From: Acetobacteraceae bacterium
GTDB taxonomy: Bacteria; Pseudomonadota; Alphaproteobacteria; Acetobacterales; Acetobacteraceae
DNA length: 52,203 nt
Reading direction: 5' to 3'
NCBI GenBank assembly: GCA_947474705.1
Contig: CANJJS010000027.1
Location: 1 to 52,203 of the forward strand
The notes under the pieces are model-generated. The model worked only from the letters and a program-made list of their open reading frames with translations. It did not search any database and was not told the DNA's origin. Each line of letters begins with the position of its first letter. Within the stretch, counting starts at the first letter, position 1. Position numbers and translations under genes: made by a program. This document shows positions 9,524-18,150 of the stretch, piece by piece.

Positions 9524-9673
9524 ATGGCGGACCGGACCTTTCATCCGACCTTGCCCGCTTCAATGCGGGACGGCCCCAGAACCTGGCGGCTCGCGACGCG
9601 CGGGTCGGGCCGAGTAAACGGCTTCGAACGGGGTCTTCTGGCACCGGAACGATTCGCGATGGCCGGCTCGTGA
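9524..9673 (+). CDS. Putative 49-aa leader-type protein upstream of the G3E GTPase
   Basis: An arginine-rich 49-residue frame (MADRTFHPTLPASMRDG...) with a strong GGAGG eight bases before its ATG. Its TGA overlaps the GTG start of the next gene (GTGA at 9670-9673), which suggests that translating it delivers ribosomes to the GTPase. No domain recognised. It could be a leader peptide or an annotation artefact; the ribosome-binding site and coupling are the only evidence. Confidence 0.4.
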   Translation: MADRTFHPTLPASMRDGPRTWRLATRGSGRVNGFERGLLAPERFAMAGS

Positions 9674-10695
9674 TCGAAACCGTCTCCGCGGGAAGAACTG
9701 AGCTTGGCGGCGAAGTTTCGCCGGCGCCGTTACCGATTTCCGTGCTGACGGGATTTCTGGGCTCCGGCAAGACGACCTTTCTCGGACGAGTGCTGACGCG
9801 GCCGGGCATGGCCGACACGGCGGTGGTGATCAACGAATTCGGTGCCGTGGGTCTGGATCATCTGCTGATCGAGGCGGCAGACCAGGAAATTCTGCAATTG
9901 CCCAATGGCTGTGTGTGCTGCGCGGTCCGGCAGGACCTGGCGGAGACATTGTACGGATTGCTGCGCCGGCGCGCTCGCGGCGACATAACCCGGTTCAGCC
10001 GAATCGTGCTGGAAACCAGCGGCCTGGCGGAGCCGGCGCCCATTCTTTACACGCTGTCGGCGGATGCGTTCCTGGAACATTCCCTGCGCGTCGATACCGT
10101 TGTCACCGCGATCGACGCGATGGCGGGCGCCGCGACGCTCGCGCGATATCCCGAGGCGATGGCGCAGGCGGCGGGCGCGGATCGTTTGTTGCTGACCAAA
10201 ACCGATCTTGCCACGCCATCGGCCGATTTCCTGGCGCGTCTGGCGGATCTGAACCCGCTGGCCGAGTTGATCGACAGCGCGAGGGCCGGCCCGGTCGAGG
10301 TCCTGTTCGGTGGCACCGTCTCCGTCCTGCCCAGAAAGCAGCGGTTTCTGGCGGAGGCGGTGCACGCGCACGGAATCTCGGCGCATGTCATGACCTTGCG
10401 TCACTCCATGACGCGCCTGCAATTCGCGATGGCGCTCGGCGGTCTGGCGCGCGAACATGGCGAGGACCTGTTGCGGGTCAAAGGCGTCGTTGCCTTCGCC
10501 GATCGCGAGGGCGGGCCGGCGGCGGTGCACGCCGTGCAACACACGATGTATCCGCCGCACTGGCTGGATCGCTGGCCCTCGGCCGACGAAACCAGCCGCC
10601 TGGTGTTCATCGTCCGGAACATCGCGCCCGCGGTGCTGTTGGATTGTTTCGCCGCGGCGGACCCGGTGTTCGCCGCCAGACAAGGAGAAAAATGA
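9670..10695 (+). CDS. G3E-family GTPase, CobW/COG0523 metallochaperone-like
   Basis: A 341-residue P-loop GTPase. Walker A is GSGKTT at residues 31-36, the family metal-binding motif GCVCC is at 80-84, the switch-like INEFG at 54-58, and the base-recognition motif appears as TKTD at 176-179. A CobW C-terminal domain follows from about residue 230. G3E proteins deliver or safeguard Zn, Co or Ni. The start is GTG, chosen because it overlaps the preceding short frame and no upstream ATG is available in frame. It is coupled to the dihydropyrimidinase-like gene, a metal enzyme, so a role in loading that enzyme is inferred. Confidence 0.87.
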   Translation: MIETVSAGRTELGGEVSPAPLPISVLTGFLGSGKTTFLGRVLTRPGMADTAVVINEFGAVGLDHLLIEAADQEILQLPNGCVCCAVRQDLAETLYGLLRRRARGDITRFSRIVLETSGLAEPAPILYTLSADAFLEHSLRVDTVVTAIDAMAGAATLARYPEAMAQAAGADRLLLTKTDLATPSADFLARLADLNPLAELIDSARAGPVEVLFGGTVSVLPRKQRFLAEAVHAHGISAHVMTLRHSMTRLQFAMALGGLAREHGEDLLRVKGVVAFADREGGPAAVHAVQHTMYPPHWLDRWPSADETSRLVFIVRNIAPAVLLDCFAAADPVFAARQGEK

Positions 10696-12119
10696 TGTTG
10701 GACCTGATCGTTTCGGGCGGCTTGTGCGTGCTGCCGAGTGGGACAGCGGCGGTCGATATCGGGGTGGCGGGAGACAAGATCGCGATGATTGGCGCGCCAG
10801 GCTCGCTTGGTGCCGCCGCGCGGGTCGTCGATGCGACCGGCAAGGTCGTGATTCCCGGCGGGATCGATCCGCATATTCATTGCGGCATGCCCGTGCGGTT
10901 TCCCGGCCAGAAGGAGCCCACCTACACCGATCCGCCCGCGCAGGTCAGCAAGGCGGCGTTGTATGGCGGTACCACGACGTTGCTGGATTTCGTGCAATGT
11001 ACGCACGATCGCTCGATCGAAAAAGCGATCGCGGACACGGACTCCACCTGGAAGAACGCGGTGTATTGCGATTACGGTTTTCATCTGACCTTGATGGGAC
11101 AGGTGCCCAACGGCCAGTTCGGCGAACTGGCGGAGGCGATGCAGCAGGGACATGCCTCGATCAAGATTTTCACGACCGACATTCGTCCCGGCAATATCGG
11201 CCGCATGGTGCCGCATGGCCACATCTGGGAAGCGTTGAAAGTCGTCGCCGCGAACAACGGCATCGCCGCGATCCATGCCGAAGATAACGACATCGTGATG
11301 TTCATGTATGAAAAGCTGATGCGGGAAAATCGCGTCGGCATCGAGTACATGGCCGAGGTGCACAATACTTTGTCCGAGGAATTGTCGTTCAACCGCGTGA
11401 TCCGTCTGGCGGAAAATGTCGAGGGCGCGGCGTTGTACATGGTGCATGTGTCCGCGGCGACCGGCGTGGCGGCCCTTGCCGCGTCGCGCGCCAAGGGGTT
11501 CCCGATGTATGGTGAAACCTTGCATCAATATCTGATGTACAACGCCGAAGACTATAAGAAACCCAATTCGCAGATGTATCACACCTACCCCTCGCTGAAA
11601 TATCCCGAAGATCAGAAGAAACTCTGGGAAGCGACCAACCATGGCGCGATTCAGGTCATCGCGACCGACGAGTTGTGCTGTCCGCTGCGGGTGAAATTGC
11701 AGGGCAGCCGTATCGACGACACGACCGGCGGCAATTCCGGCGTCGAGCCTCGGGTCGGGCTGATGTATACGCAGATGGTGACGAACCGGGGATATTCGCT
11801 GGAACATTTCGCCGGTATGATTTCCACGAACGCCGCGAAGATCATGGGGCTTTATCCGCGTAAGGGCGCTCTGGCCGCCGGGTCCGATGCCGATATCGTC
11901 GTGCTGGAAACCGGCTCGCGAAAGACCATCCGGGCGGAGGACCTGCACGAAACCGATTATACGCCGTGGGAAGGCCATGTGGTCACCGCCTGGCCGGCGG
12001 TGACGGTGATGCGCGGCAAGGTCGTGGTCGAGAACGGCGCGTTCTTCGGGGACCTGAAGCAAGGCCAGTTCCTGCCGCGCAAAGTCGCCGACGAAATCAG
12101 GAGCCGGCCCGCCGTGTAA
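10695..12119 (+). CDS. Dihydropyrimidinase-like amidohydrolase
   Basis: A 474-residue cyclic amidase with H60 and H62 in DPHIH, carboxylated lysine candidate K157 in ASIKIF, H194 in AIHAED, H251 in MVHVSA and D325 in ATDELC. Most dihydropyrimidinases have TDHCP at the last motif; here it reads TDELCCP, so the substrate pocket may differ. AGGAG lies 7 bases before the ATG at 10695; an adjacent ATG at 10692 overlaps the GTPase stop and is an alternative. It is only distantly similar to the enzyme at 4-1452, so the island carries two different ring-opening enzymes. Confidence 0.9.
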   Translation: MLDLIVSGGLCVLPSGTAAVDIGVAGDKIAMIGAPGSLGAAARVVDATGKVVIPGGIDPHIHCGMPVRFPGQKEPTYTDPPAQVSKAALYGGTTTLLDFVQCTHDRSIEKAIADTDSTWKNAVYCDYGFHLTLMGQVPNGQFGELAEAMQQGHASIKIFTTDIRPGNIGRMVPHGHIWEALKVVAANNGIAAIHAEDNDIVMFMYEKLMRENRVGIEYMAEVHNTLSEELSFNRVIRLAENVEGAALYMVHVSAATGVAALAASRAKGFPMYGETLHQYLMYNAEDYKKPNSQMYHTYPSLKYPEDQKKLWEATNHGAIQVIATDELCCPLRVKLQGSRIDDTTGGNSGVEPRVGLMYTQMVTNRGYSLEHFAGMISTNAAKIMGLYPRKGALAAGSDADIVVLETGSRKTIRAEDLHETDYTPWEGHVVTAWPAVTVMRGKVVVENGAFFGDLKQGQFLPRKVADEIRSRPAV

Positions 12120-12228
12120 CACCGGTCGCTGGAATGGTTGACTTTCTTGCTCGGCACGTCGCGTGCGATCCGAGCGAAAATGACGATAAAAGCACGATCG
12201 AACAACACATGATTTTGAGGATTGGCGA

Positions 12229-13233
12229 ATGACCATGACATGGCGGCCACGTATTCTTCTCGCGATCGGTCCGGGGACCCTGCCCAGTCAGGGCATGGAT
12301 CGGATGGATTTCACCGGTTATAATGTCCGGCTTAGTGGGAAGCCGCCGTTGACGGGCCGCGAGATGGTCGCGGCGCTGCCGGAAATCGAGTCCATTGCTG
12401 AAATCGTCTTCGACGATGGGGGCTCGCGTCCGCAGGCGACTCATGAAGATATTCGCAAGCTCGCGCGGTTTCTGGATGCCGAGGCGCGGCGGGACGATAT
12501 CGATGGCATCGTGTGGGTTCAGGGAACCAACACGCTGGAGGAGACGGCGTTCTTTCTCAATCTCACCGTGCGGTCCGAAAAGCCGTTGGTGGTCGTGGGC
12601 GCGCAACGGCCGTTTACCGCGATGAGCACGGACGCTCACCTTAATCTGGTAAATGCGATCCGGGTCGCGGCCTGCCCTGATGCCGCCGGTATCGGCGTCG
12701 TGACCGTGACAAACAGCGAAATCATCGCGGCGCGGGATGTGACGAAAACCGCGACTTATCAGGTGCAGACGTTTCGGGGACGCGATCTTGGGGTGCTTGG
12801 TTACGCCGATCCCGATCGTGTCGTCATTTATCACGCGCCACGGCGCCGTCACACGACGCGGTCCGAATTCGACATCCAGGTTATCGATGCCTTGCCGATG
12901 GTCGAGGTCCTTTATCCCCACACCGGCGCGAACCCGGGACTGGCGCGGGCGGCGGTGGATCTGGGGGCGAAAGGGCTGGTGGTCGCGGGGATTGGCGCGG
13001 GGGCTCTGGGTGTGTTGACCGAGGCGGTGAAGACGCTCGTTGCAAATGGCGTCGTCATTGTGCGTTCCGCCCGTGTCGGCGAGGGCCGCGTTCTCGTTGG
13101 CGGCAACAATCATGAAGCGGGGACGGTCGCGGCTGATAACCTTAATCCGCAGAAGGCCGCGATGCTGCTGGCGCTGGGTTTGACGCGCACGGACGATCCC
13201 GTGGAACTGCAACGAATCTTCGATGAATATTGA
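12229..13233 (+). CDS. Asparaginase/glutaminase-family protein, divergent active site
   Basis: A 334-residue member of the bacterial asparaginase fold. The first active-site motif, normally TGGTI, reads AIGPGTLPS (12-20); the second, normally HGTDT, reads QGTNT at 98-102; the lysine motif ARDVTKT (168-174, K173) is intact, as is the C-terminal domain. The loss of the TGGTI form and the Asp-to-Asn change in the second motif suggest altered substrate or chemistry. It stands 110 bp after the dihydropyrimidinase-like gene, with GAGG before the ATG, and precedes an amidase, so a cyclic or acyclic amide from the same pathway is a plausible substrate. Confidence 0.8.
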   Translation: MTMTWRPRILLAIGPGTLPSQGMDRMDFTGYNVRLSGKPPLTGREMVAALPEIESIAEIVFDDGGSRPQATHEDIRKLARFLDAEARRDDIDGIVWVQGTNTLEETAFFLNLTVRSEKPLVVVGAQRPFTAMSTDAHLNLVNAIRVAACPDAAGIGVVTVTNSEIIAARDVTKTATYQVQTFRGRDLGVLGYADPDRVVIYHAPRRRHTTRSEFDIQVIDALPMVEVLYPHTGANPGLARAAVDLGAKGLVVAGIGAGALGVLTEAVKTLVANGVVIVRSARVGEGRVLVGGNNHEAGTVAADNLNPQKAAMLLALGLTRTDDPVELQRIFDEY

Positions 13234-13308
13234 TCGCGCGGATATTTGCCGTAACCCCAGGCAAATACGCCACCACCGTCCGCGGCTTACAGGAGGCAAG
13301 AGATCGTC

Positions 13309-14631
13309 ATGGAAACCGAACCCGCGCGTATGACGGCGGCCGAGGCATCGGCGTTGATCCAGGCGAAAAAAATGTCGTGCGAGGAACTGGTCGGCTCCTG
13401 CCTCGCGCGGGTGGGGGCGCGCGATCCGATCGTGAAGGCGTGGCTGTCGATGGATCCCGGCCATGTCATCCGCCGGGCGCGGGAACTGGACAAGCTGCCG
13501 TCGAAGGGGCCGCTGCATGGCATTCCCTGGGGTGTGAAAGATGTGATCGACACCGCCGATTATCCGACGACGCAGAACTCCCCCATTTACGACGGGTTGA
13601 AGATGGGACGCGATGCCGCGGCGGTCGCTGTCGTGCGCGGTGCCGGTGCCTTGATCATGGGCAAGACCGATACCGTCGAATTCGCGTCCAGCGGCCGGAA
13701 GGCGCTGACGACCAACCCCTATAACGCCGCCCATACGCCGGGCGGCTCGTCATCCGGATCGGGCGCGGCCGTCGGGGATTTTCAGGTTCAGTACGCTTTC
13801 GGCACCCAGACCGGCGGGTCGCACATCCGGCCCGCTTCGTTCAATGGCATTTATGGCATGAAACCAAGCTGGAACCGGGTCAGCCGGGAAGGCCTACGGA
13901 TGGCCTCGCCGACGCTCGATACCATCGGTTGGTACGGGCGGAGCGTCGAGGATCTCGCGCTGGTGGCGGAGGTGTTCCGGATCGGACGCGATGCCGCCCC
14001 GGTCTCGGTCAAAGGTCTTCGGGTCGGGCTGTGCCGGAGTCCGGTTTGGCCGCGGATCGAACCGGGCGGAGAACTGGCGCTGACGACGGCGGCCAAACGT
14101 CTGGCGGACGCGGGCGCGATCGTGGAGGATCTGGACCTGCCGGACGCGTTCAATGGCCTGGATGAAGCGCACGCGACCATTGTCCAGCACGAAGGCGGGG
14201 TGTCGTTTCTTCCCGAGTATATTAACGCGGGCCCGATGTTGGCCGCGGACCTGAGGGCCCGGGTGGAGAACACCGCGCAAATCACGGCGGAACGGCTGCT
14301 GGCGGCGTATGCGCTGGCGGATCGGTGCCGGCCCATGTTGGATTCGCTGTTCGGTCCGGATCTGGACGTGATTCTGACTCCGAGTTCGCGCGGCGAGGCG
14401 CCCGTGGGCCTGCACACGACGGGCGAGGATGTGTTCAACCGGATGTGGACGCTTCTGCACGCACCGAACATTGGCATCCCGGCGTGCTTCGCGCCGTCCG
14501 GCCTGCCGGTTGGGGTGACGTTGATCGCCGGACGGCTGACGGACGCGCGATTGCTCGCGATCGCGGCGGCCTGCGCGCCGGCGATCGATCAGGAGGTGGA
14601 GGCGCGCAAGCGGCGGTTGTGGCCAGTGTAG
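13309..14631 (+). CDS. Amidase-signature enzyme (second paralogue)
   Basis: A 440-residue amidase-signature hydrolase, distinct from the one at 3969. K77 is in IPWGVKD, the serine-rich loop TPGGSSSGSG runs 143-152, and the nucleophile is probably S171 in TQTGGSHIRPAS. AGGAGG lies 13 bases before the ATG. It has no AtzG-like partner. It ends the rightward gene series and faces the leftward binding-protein gene across about 390 bp. An aryl or aliphatic acylamidase role is possible; substrate unknown. Confidence 0.87.
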   Translation: METEPARMTAAEASALIQAKKMSCEELVGSCLARVGARDPIVKAWLSMDPGHVIRRARELDKLPSKGPLHGIPWGVKDVIDTADYPTTQNSPIYDGLKMGRDAAAVAVVRGAGALIMGKTDTVEFASSGRKALTTNPYNAAHTPGGSSSGSGAAVGDFQVQYAFGTQTGGSHIRPASFNGIYGMKPSWNRVSREGLRMASPTLDTIGWYGRSVEDLALVAEVFRIGRDAAPVSVKGLRVGLCRSPVWPRIEPGGELALTTAAKRLADAGAIVEDLDLPDAFNGLDEAHATIVQHEGGVSFLPEYINAGPMLAADLRARVENTAQITAERLLAAYALADRCRPMLDSLFGPDLDVILTPSSRGEAPVGLHTTGEDVFNRMWTLLHAPNIGIPACFAPSGLPVGVTLIAGRLTDARLLAIAAACAPAIDQEVEARKRRLWPV

Positions 14632-14968
14632 GGAATTTTTCTTTTGGGCCCAGAATGACATACGCGGCAAATGCGGTGGATCGGGCAAAGATCAGGTGAG
14701 GGCCAGGATTTTCGACGACGATTGTCGCGATCCCGGCCACGGACAAGCGTCACCGGCGCATTGTCGAAGATGCGCGTGGTCGTTTGTCTTTCAGTCGCCA
14801 GGTTGAATGCGATCGGCGATTTCCACCGCGATCTGTTTTGTATCTATATGTTGAATTTGGGTTGTTGGGCGCGGGAAAGCGCCGGTGTCCCCCTCGCGGG
14901 GATTCGTCTTCGGCGATTTTCAGCGCAGGGAAATGCCCATCCCAATCGCCGGGGACCGTGCCGCGTCT

Positions 14969-14993
14969 CGTGGCCCAATTGTATTGGGCCACG
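14969..14993. terminator. Perfect hairpin in the convergent intergenic region 14632-15024
   Basis: A 10-bp perfect stem (14969-14978 with 14984-14993) around a TTGTA loop lies between the convergent amidase and binding-protein genes. There is no long T tract, so it may be a Rho-assisted or bidirectional terminator. The rest of 14632-15024 shows no credible gene. Confidence 0.45.
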
Positions 14994-15024
14994 GCGTGAA
15001 CAGCGGTTGTCTTCGCGTTATGGG

Positions 15025-16605
15025 TTACGACCAGGAAAGATTCCATGGGAAGGGCGCCGTGCCCTCCAACAGGCCGGTGAGGCCTTTCCGGTGGGATGTC
15101 AGAATGAAGAACCGGCCCAACACAACGGTCGGCGCCATCTCAAGCCCGTGAACATGCATGGCCCTGACAATCTTCGACCGTTCTTCGTCCGTCGCGACCG
15201 AGGTCCATTGCTCGTTCAATTGCTCGATCTTGTCGTCGGTGTACCAGCCGGCCCACCCCTTGGCGCCGAGCCCCCGCAGAATCGGGCTGATCGCGGGGTT
15301 CACGAAGGACGAGCCCAGCCACCAATTATGGAAAATCGACCAGCCGCCCTTGTCCGGCGCTTCGGCCTTGGTGCGGCGCTGCGCCAGCGTGTTCCAGTCC
15401 ATCTCCTGTAGCTCGACGTTCATGCCGAGTTGCTTCAGGTAGTCGAAGGTCACCTGGCCGAACGGCCCGATCGTCGGGATATCGGCGGGGTTCAGAATGA
15501 CCACCTTTTCGCCCTTGTATCCGGCCGCGGCCAGCGCTTTTTTCGCGGCCGCGACATCGCCGGTCATGCCGTCGCGGCCGAGTTCCTCGCCGTACGGCGT
15601 GCCGCAGGGGAACAGCGCCTTGCAGGCCCGGTAAATCGAGGAATCGTTGCCGGTCACCGCGCTCATGTAATCGTCCTGGTTCATGCCCAGACGCACCGCG
15701 CGGCGAATGGCGGCATTATTGAACGGCGGGTGCAGGTGATTGAACCGCATCGTGCCGAAAAAACCCACGGTGTTGAAATTCGTCACCACCAGATCCGGGT
15801 TTTTCCGCAGCATCGGCAACAGATCGGGCTGCACCTGCTCCCACCAATCCACTTCGCCCTTGGACAGGGCGGAGGCCGCGGTCGAACTGTCCGGAATGAT
15901 CTTCCACTCGTAACGCTCGATCTTCGCGTGCTTGCCGCCCGAGGCCCAACTTGGCTGTTCCTGCCGCGGCACGTATTTGTCGAATTTCTGGTAGGCGCCG
16001 CTGCTGCCCGCGACGAATTCGTTCTTCAGGAAGCGATATGGGCCCGAGCCGATCATTTCGGTGTTGGGCTTGGTCAGATCGGTGTTCGCCAGCCGTTCCG
16101 GCATCACCACCGGCAGCATGCCGTTCGGTTTCGCCAGAGTGTCCAGCAGCAACGGGAACGGCCGTTTCAGTTTGATCTCGATGGTGCGGTCGTCTCGCGC
16201 GCCGAATGCCTCGACGACGGCGCCCAGGGCCTGGCCGTAGACGTCGCGGGCGGCCCACCGGCGGAGGCTGGCGGCGGCGTCGCGGGCCAGCACCTTCTCG
16301 CCATCGTGGAATGTCAGCCCGTCGCGCAGCCGGATGGACCAGGTGCGCCCGTCCTCGGACACCGAGGCGCTTTCGGCCATCTGCGGGCGCGGGGTCTGGC
16401 CCGCGTCGAGCGCGAACAACGTGTCGAACACATAATACCCATGTGTGATCGACACCTGGGTTGTGGTCCAGGACGGATCCAGCACCGACAGATCGGCCGT
16501 CGGCACATAGCGCAACAGCTTGTTGTCGCGGTTCGCCGCGATCGCGTGACGCGACGGCAAGACCGCCGCCGCCGCTCCGGCTTTCAAAATATCTCTACGC
16601 TTCAT
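15025..16605 (-). CDS. Family 5 ABC solute-binding protein
   Basis: A 526-residue periplasmic binding protein of the peptide/opine class. The N-terminus MKRRDILKAGAAAAVLPS is a Tat-like signal (paired arginines, hydrophobic stretch). SBP_bac_5 features include FHDGEKVLARD and GSGPYRFL. The ATG at 16605 is the natural start. It is intact, unlike the frameshifted paralogue at 1562-3204, and may supply the neighbouring Dpp-type transporter. It is transcribed away from the membrane-protein gene at 16987. Confidence 0.92.
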   Translation of the reverse strand: MKRRDILKAGAAAAVLPSRHAIAANRDNKLLRYVPTADLSVLDPSWTTTQVSITHGYYVFDTLFALDAGQTPRPQMAESASVSEDGRTWSIRLRDGLTFHDGEKVLARDAAASLRRWAARDVYGQALGAVVEAFGARDDRTIEIKLKRPFPLLLDTLAKPNGMLPVVMPERLANTDLTKPNTEMIGSGPYRFLKNEFVAGSSGAYQKFDKYVPRQEQPSWASGGKHAKIERYEWKIIPDSSTAASALSKGEVDWWEQVQPDLLPMLRKNPDLVVTNFNTVGFFGTMRFNHLHPPFNNAAIRRAVRLGMNQDDYMSAVTGNDSSIYRACKALFPCGTPYGEELGRDGMTGDVAAAKKALAAAGYKGEKVVILNPADIPTIGPFGQVTFDYLKQLGMNVELQEMDWNTLAQRRTKAEAPDKGGWSIFHNWWLGSSFVNPAISPILRGLGAKGWAGWYTDDKIEQLNEQWTSVATDEERSKIVRAMHVHGLEMAPTVVLGRFFILTSHRKGLTGLLEGTAPFPWNLSWS

Positions 16606-16862
16606 ACTGCCCGTTCCGATCCGATTGCCGCGTTCCTCCGGCGCCGGTCCAGGCCCTCGTGCCCGTCCGATGCCGGCGGGCCACTCGTTGAACCAACACG
16701 CGGGGCTTGTCGAGACAGTTCAGGCGCCGGACACGGCCGTGTATCGCGCGGCAACCCGCGGTCATTGTCCGCGCATCGATCCCGGCGCCAGCCCTTGGCC
16801 GGCTACCGGCGCGTCCGACGAACACCACGTTCGCTCGCGAGCCGGGCGCGCCGTCCAGGCCG

Positions 16863-16916
16863 CCGCGCGACAAACGCGACAAAAAAACACACCCGCGCGA
16901 CTGTAACGCGACACAA
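16863..16916. promoter_or_regulatory. Paired motif in the divergent region 16606-16986
   Basis: On the minus strand the sequence TTTGTCGCGTTTGTCGCGCG occurs at 16864-16883, and a related, gapped copy lies at 16893-16916, 30 bp away. A near-identical copy of the first is found at 31066-31085 in another divergent promoter region. Nothing else in 16606-16986 looks coding. A regulator site or short intergenic repeat is inferred. Confidence 0.4.
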
Positions 16917-16950
16917 GACCTCTAAACATCGCCTCGCCAGACAACAAATA

Positions 16951-16967
16951 TCCCGCGAAACGCGGGA
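16951..16967 (+). promoter_or_regulatory. Leader hairpin before the membrane-protein gene
   Basis: A perfect 7-bp stem TCCCGCG/CGCGGGA with an AAA loop ends 19 bases before the ATG at 16987, next to the ribosome-binding region (AAGGGG at 16973). It could control mRNA stability or translation initiation. Confidence 0.4.
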
Positions 16968-16986
16968 GAGCCAAGGGGTTACAAAT

Positions 16987-17982
16987 ATGTCGACCGCCAC
17001 GATGAAAGCCGCCATGTCTCTGACTTCGTCCGCCCTGATCGGCCTGGGCGCCACACTGCTTCCCGGTACGGCCGAAGCCCATGTGAAATGGTTCGCCGCT
17101 TACGACGTCATGGAAGCGCCACGCGGTATGTCAGACGTTCTGACAGCCGTCTTCGTGGCCCTTGGCCTCGCCACAATGGCGGCTCTTTGGCTGGGCGCGC
17201 GGATCGAGGCCTCGAAACTCGGAAAATTCGTCAATTTTGGCATGGACGTCGTTTTCGAAAGCATCCGGAACCGGACAGAAGCGATCGTGCGCGGCGGCAC
17301 CGCCGTCTTCTTCGTCGCCGTTTTTGTCGCCGGCGGCACGATCCTTACCCCTGAGCTCCGCACCAACAGCGACGCCATCCCCTGGCTTCAGGCCGCCATC
17401 GCGCTTGGCATGGTCAGCCGCCCCACGATGGCGCTCTCCGGCCTCGGCATCGTCTTCCTCTTCGGCCTTGGAGTCAGTGAATACGGCCTGTTCCACATGA
17501 TGGACTATCCCATCTTCCTTGGCGCCGCCGCCTACCTGATCATGACAGGCCTGCGTATCGACAACCTCGCCGGACTGCGCCCGCTCGACATCGCCCGCTG
17601 GGGCACGGCCATCACCTTGATGTGGGCCTCGGTCGAGAAATGGGCCTTCCCGGGCTGGAGCGTGCCGGTCCTGAACGCCCATAACTCGATCACCATGGGC
17701 CTCGATATCTCCTTCGTCATGGTCGCCGCCGGCATGGTCGAGTTCGGTCTGTCCTTCGCCCTGATCTGGACTAAACTGGTCCGCCGCTCCGCCGGGCTGA
17801 TCCTGCTGTCGATGTTCCTCGCCGCCGTCGCCGAATTCGGCAAAGTCGACGCCATCGGTCACCTGATGATCCTGGTCTTGCTGCTGGTGACCATCGCCGA
17901 CGACCGCGACGTGAACCGCAAACTGCCGGTCCTGGCCCCCGCCACCTTTGCCGGCGCCCTGGCGGGAACCATGTGCTTCTAA
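16987..17982 (+). CDS. Polytopic membrane protein of unknown function (331 aa)
   Basis: After a probable signal sequence (residues about 8-35, ending GTAEAHVKWF) the protein has roughly seven to eight further hydrophobic segments. Histidines and acidic residues in membrane-facing loops (SEYGLFHMMDYP, WASVEKWAFPGW, NAHNSITMGLDI) recall quinone- or haem-linked or DoxX-like membrane proteins, but no family is claimed. AAGGGG lies about 9 bases before the ATG; the very long upstream open frame is an artefact of GC bias. It is monocistronic, with a leader hairpin and a strong terminator, suggesting independent and possibly high expression. Confidence 0.82.
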   Translation: MSTATMKAAMSLTSSALIGLGATLLPGTAEAHVKWFAAYDVMEAPRGMSDVLTAVFVALGLATMAALWLGARIEASKLGKFVNFGMDVVFESIRNRTEAIVRGGTAVFFVAVFVAGGTILTPELRTNSDAIPWLQAAIALGMVSRPTMALSGLGIVFLFGLGVSEYGLFHMMDYPIFLGAAAYLIMTGLRIDNLAGLRPLDIARWGTAITLMWASVEKWAFPGWSVPVLNAHNSITMGLDISFVMVAAGMVEFGLSFALIWTKLVRRSAGLILLSMFLAAVAEFGKVDAIGHLMILVLLLVTIADDRDVNRKLPVLAPATFAGALAGTMCF

Positions 17983-18049
17983 TACTCGGCGCACGCGGCG
18001 ATGTGCGGAATGGCCGGCGCGTAACCCTTCCTCCCACCCCCAACTCCCG

Positions 18050-18082
18050 CTCCATCCCCTCGGGATGGGGCGGATTTTTTTT
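18050..18082 (+). terminator. Rho-independent terminator
   Basis: Stem CTCCATCCC/GGGATGGGG (one wobble pair) around a CTC loop, followed six bases later by eight T residues (18075-18082). It is placed 68 bp after the membrane-protein gene. Confidence 0.75.
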
Positions 18083-18150
18083 GCCGGGACGCCGGGGTTG
18101 ACCGGACACCGACGCCTCGCGAAGCTTTCCGCGAAAGCGGGGAGGCGGCC

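Noticed and set aside
14671-15411. Rightward frame in the gap after the second amidase
   Set aside because: It overlaps the 3' end of a clear binding-protein gene in antisense, lacks a family signature and contains the terminator hairpin.
15430-16986. Very long upstream extension of the membrane protein at 16987
   Set aside because: It is antisense to the binding-protein gene and low-complexity; the ribosome-binding site and signal sequence place the start at 16987.
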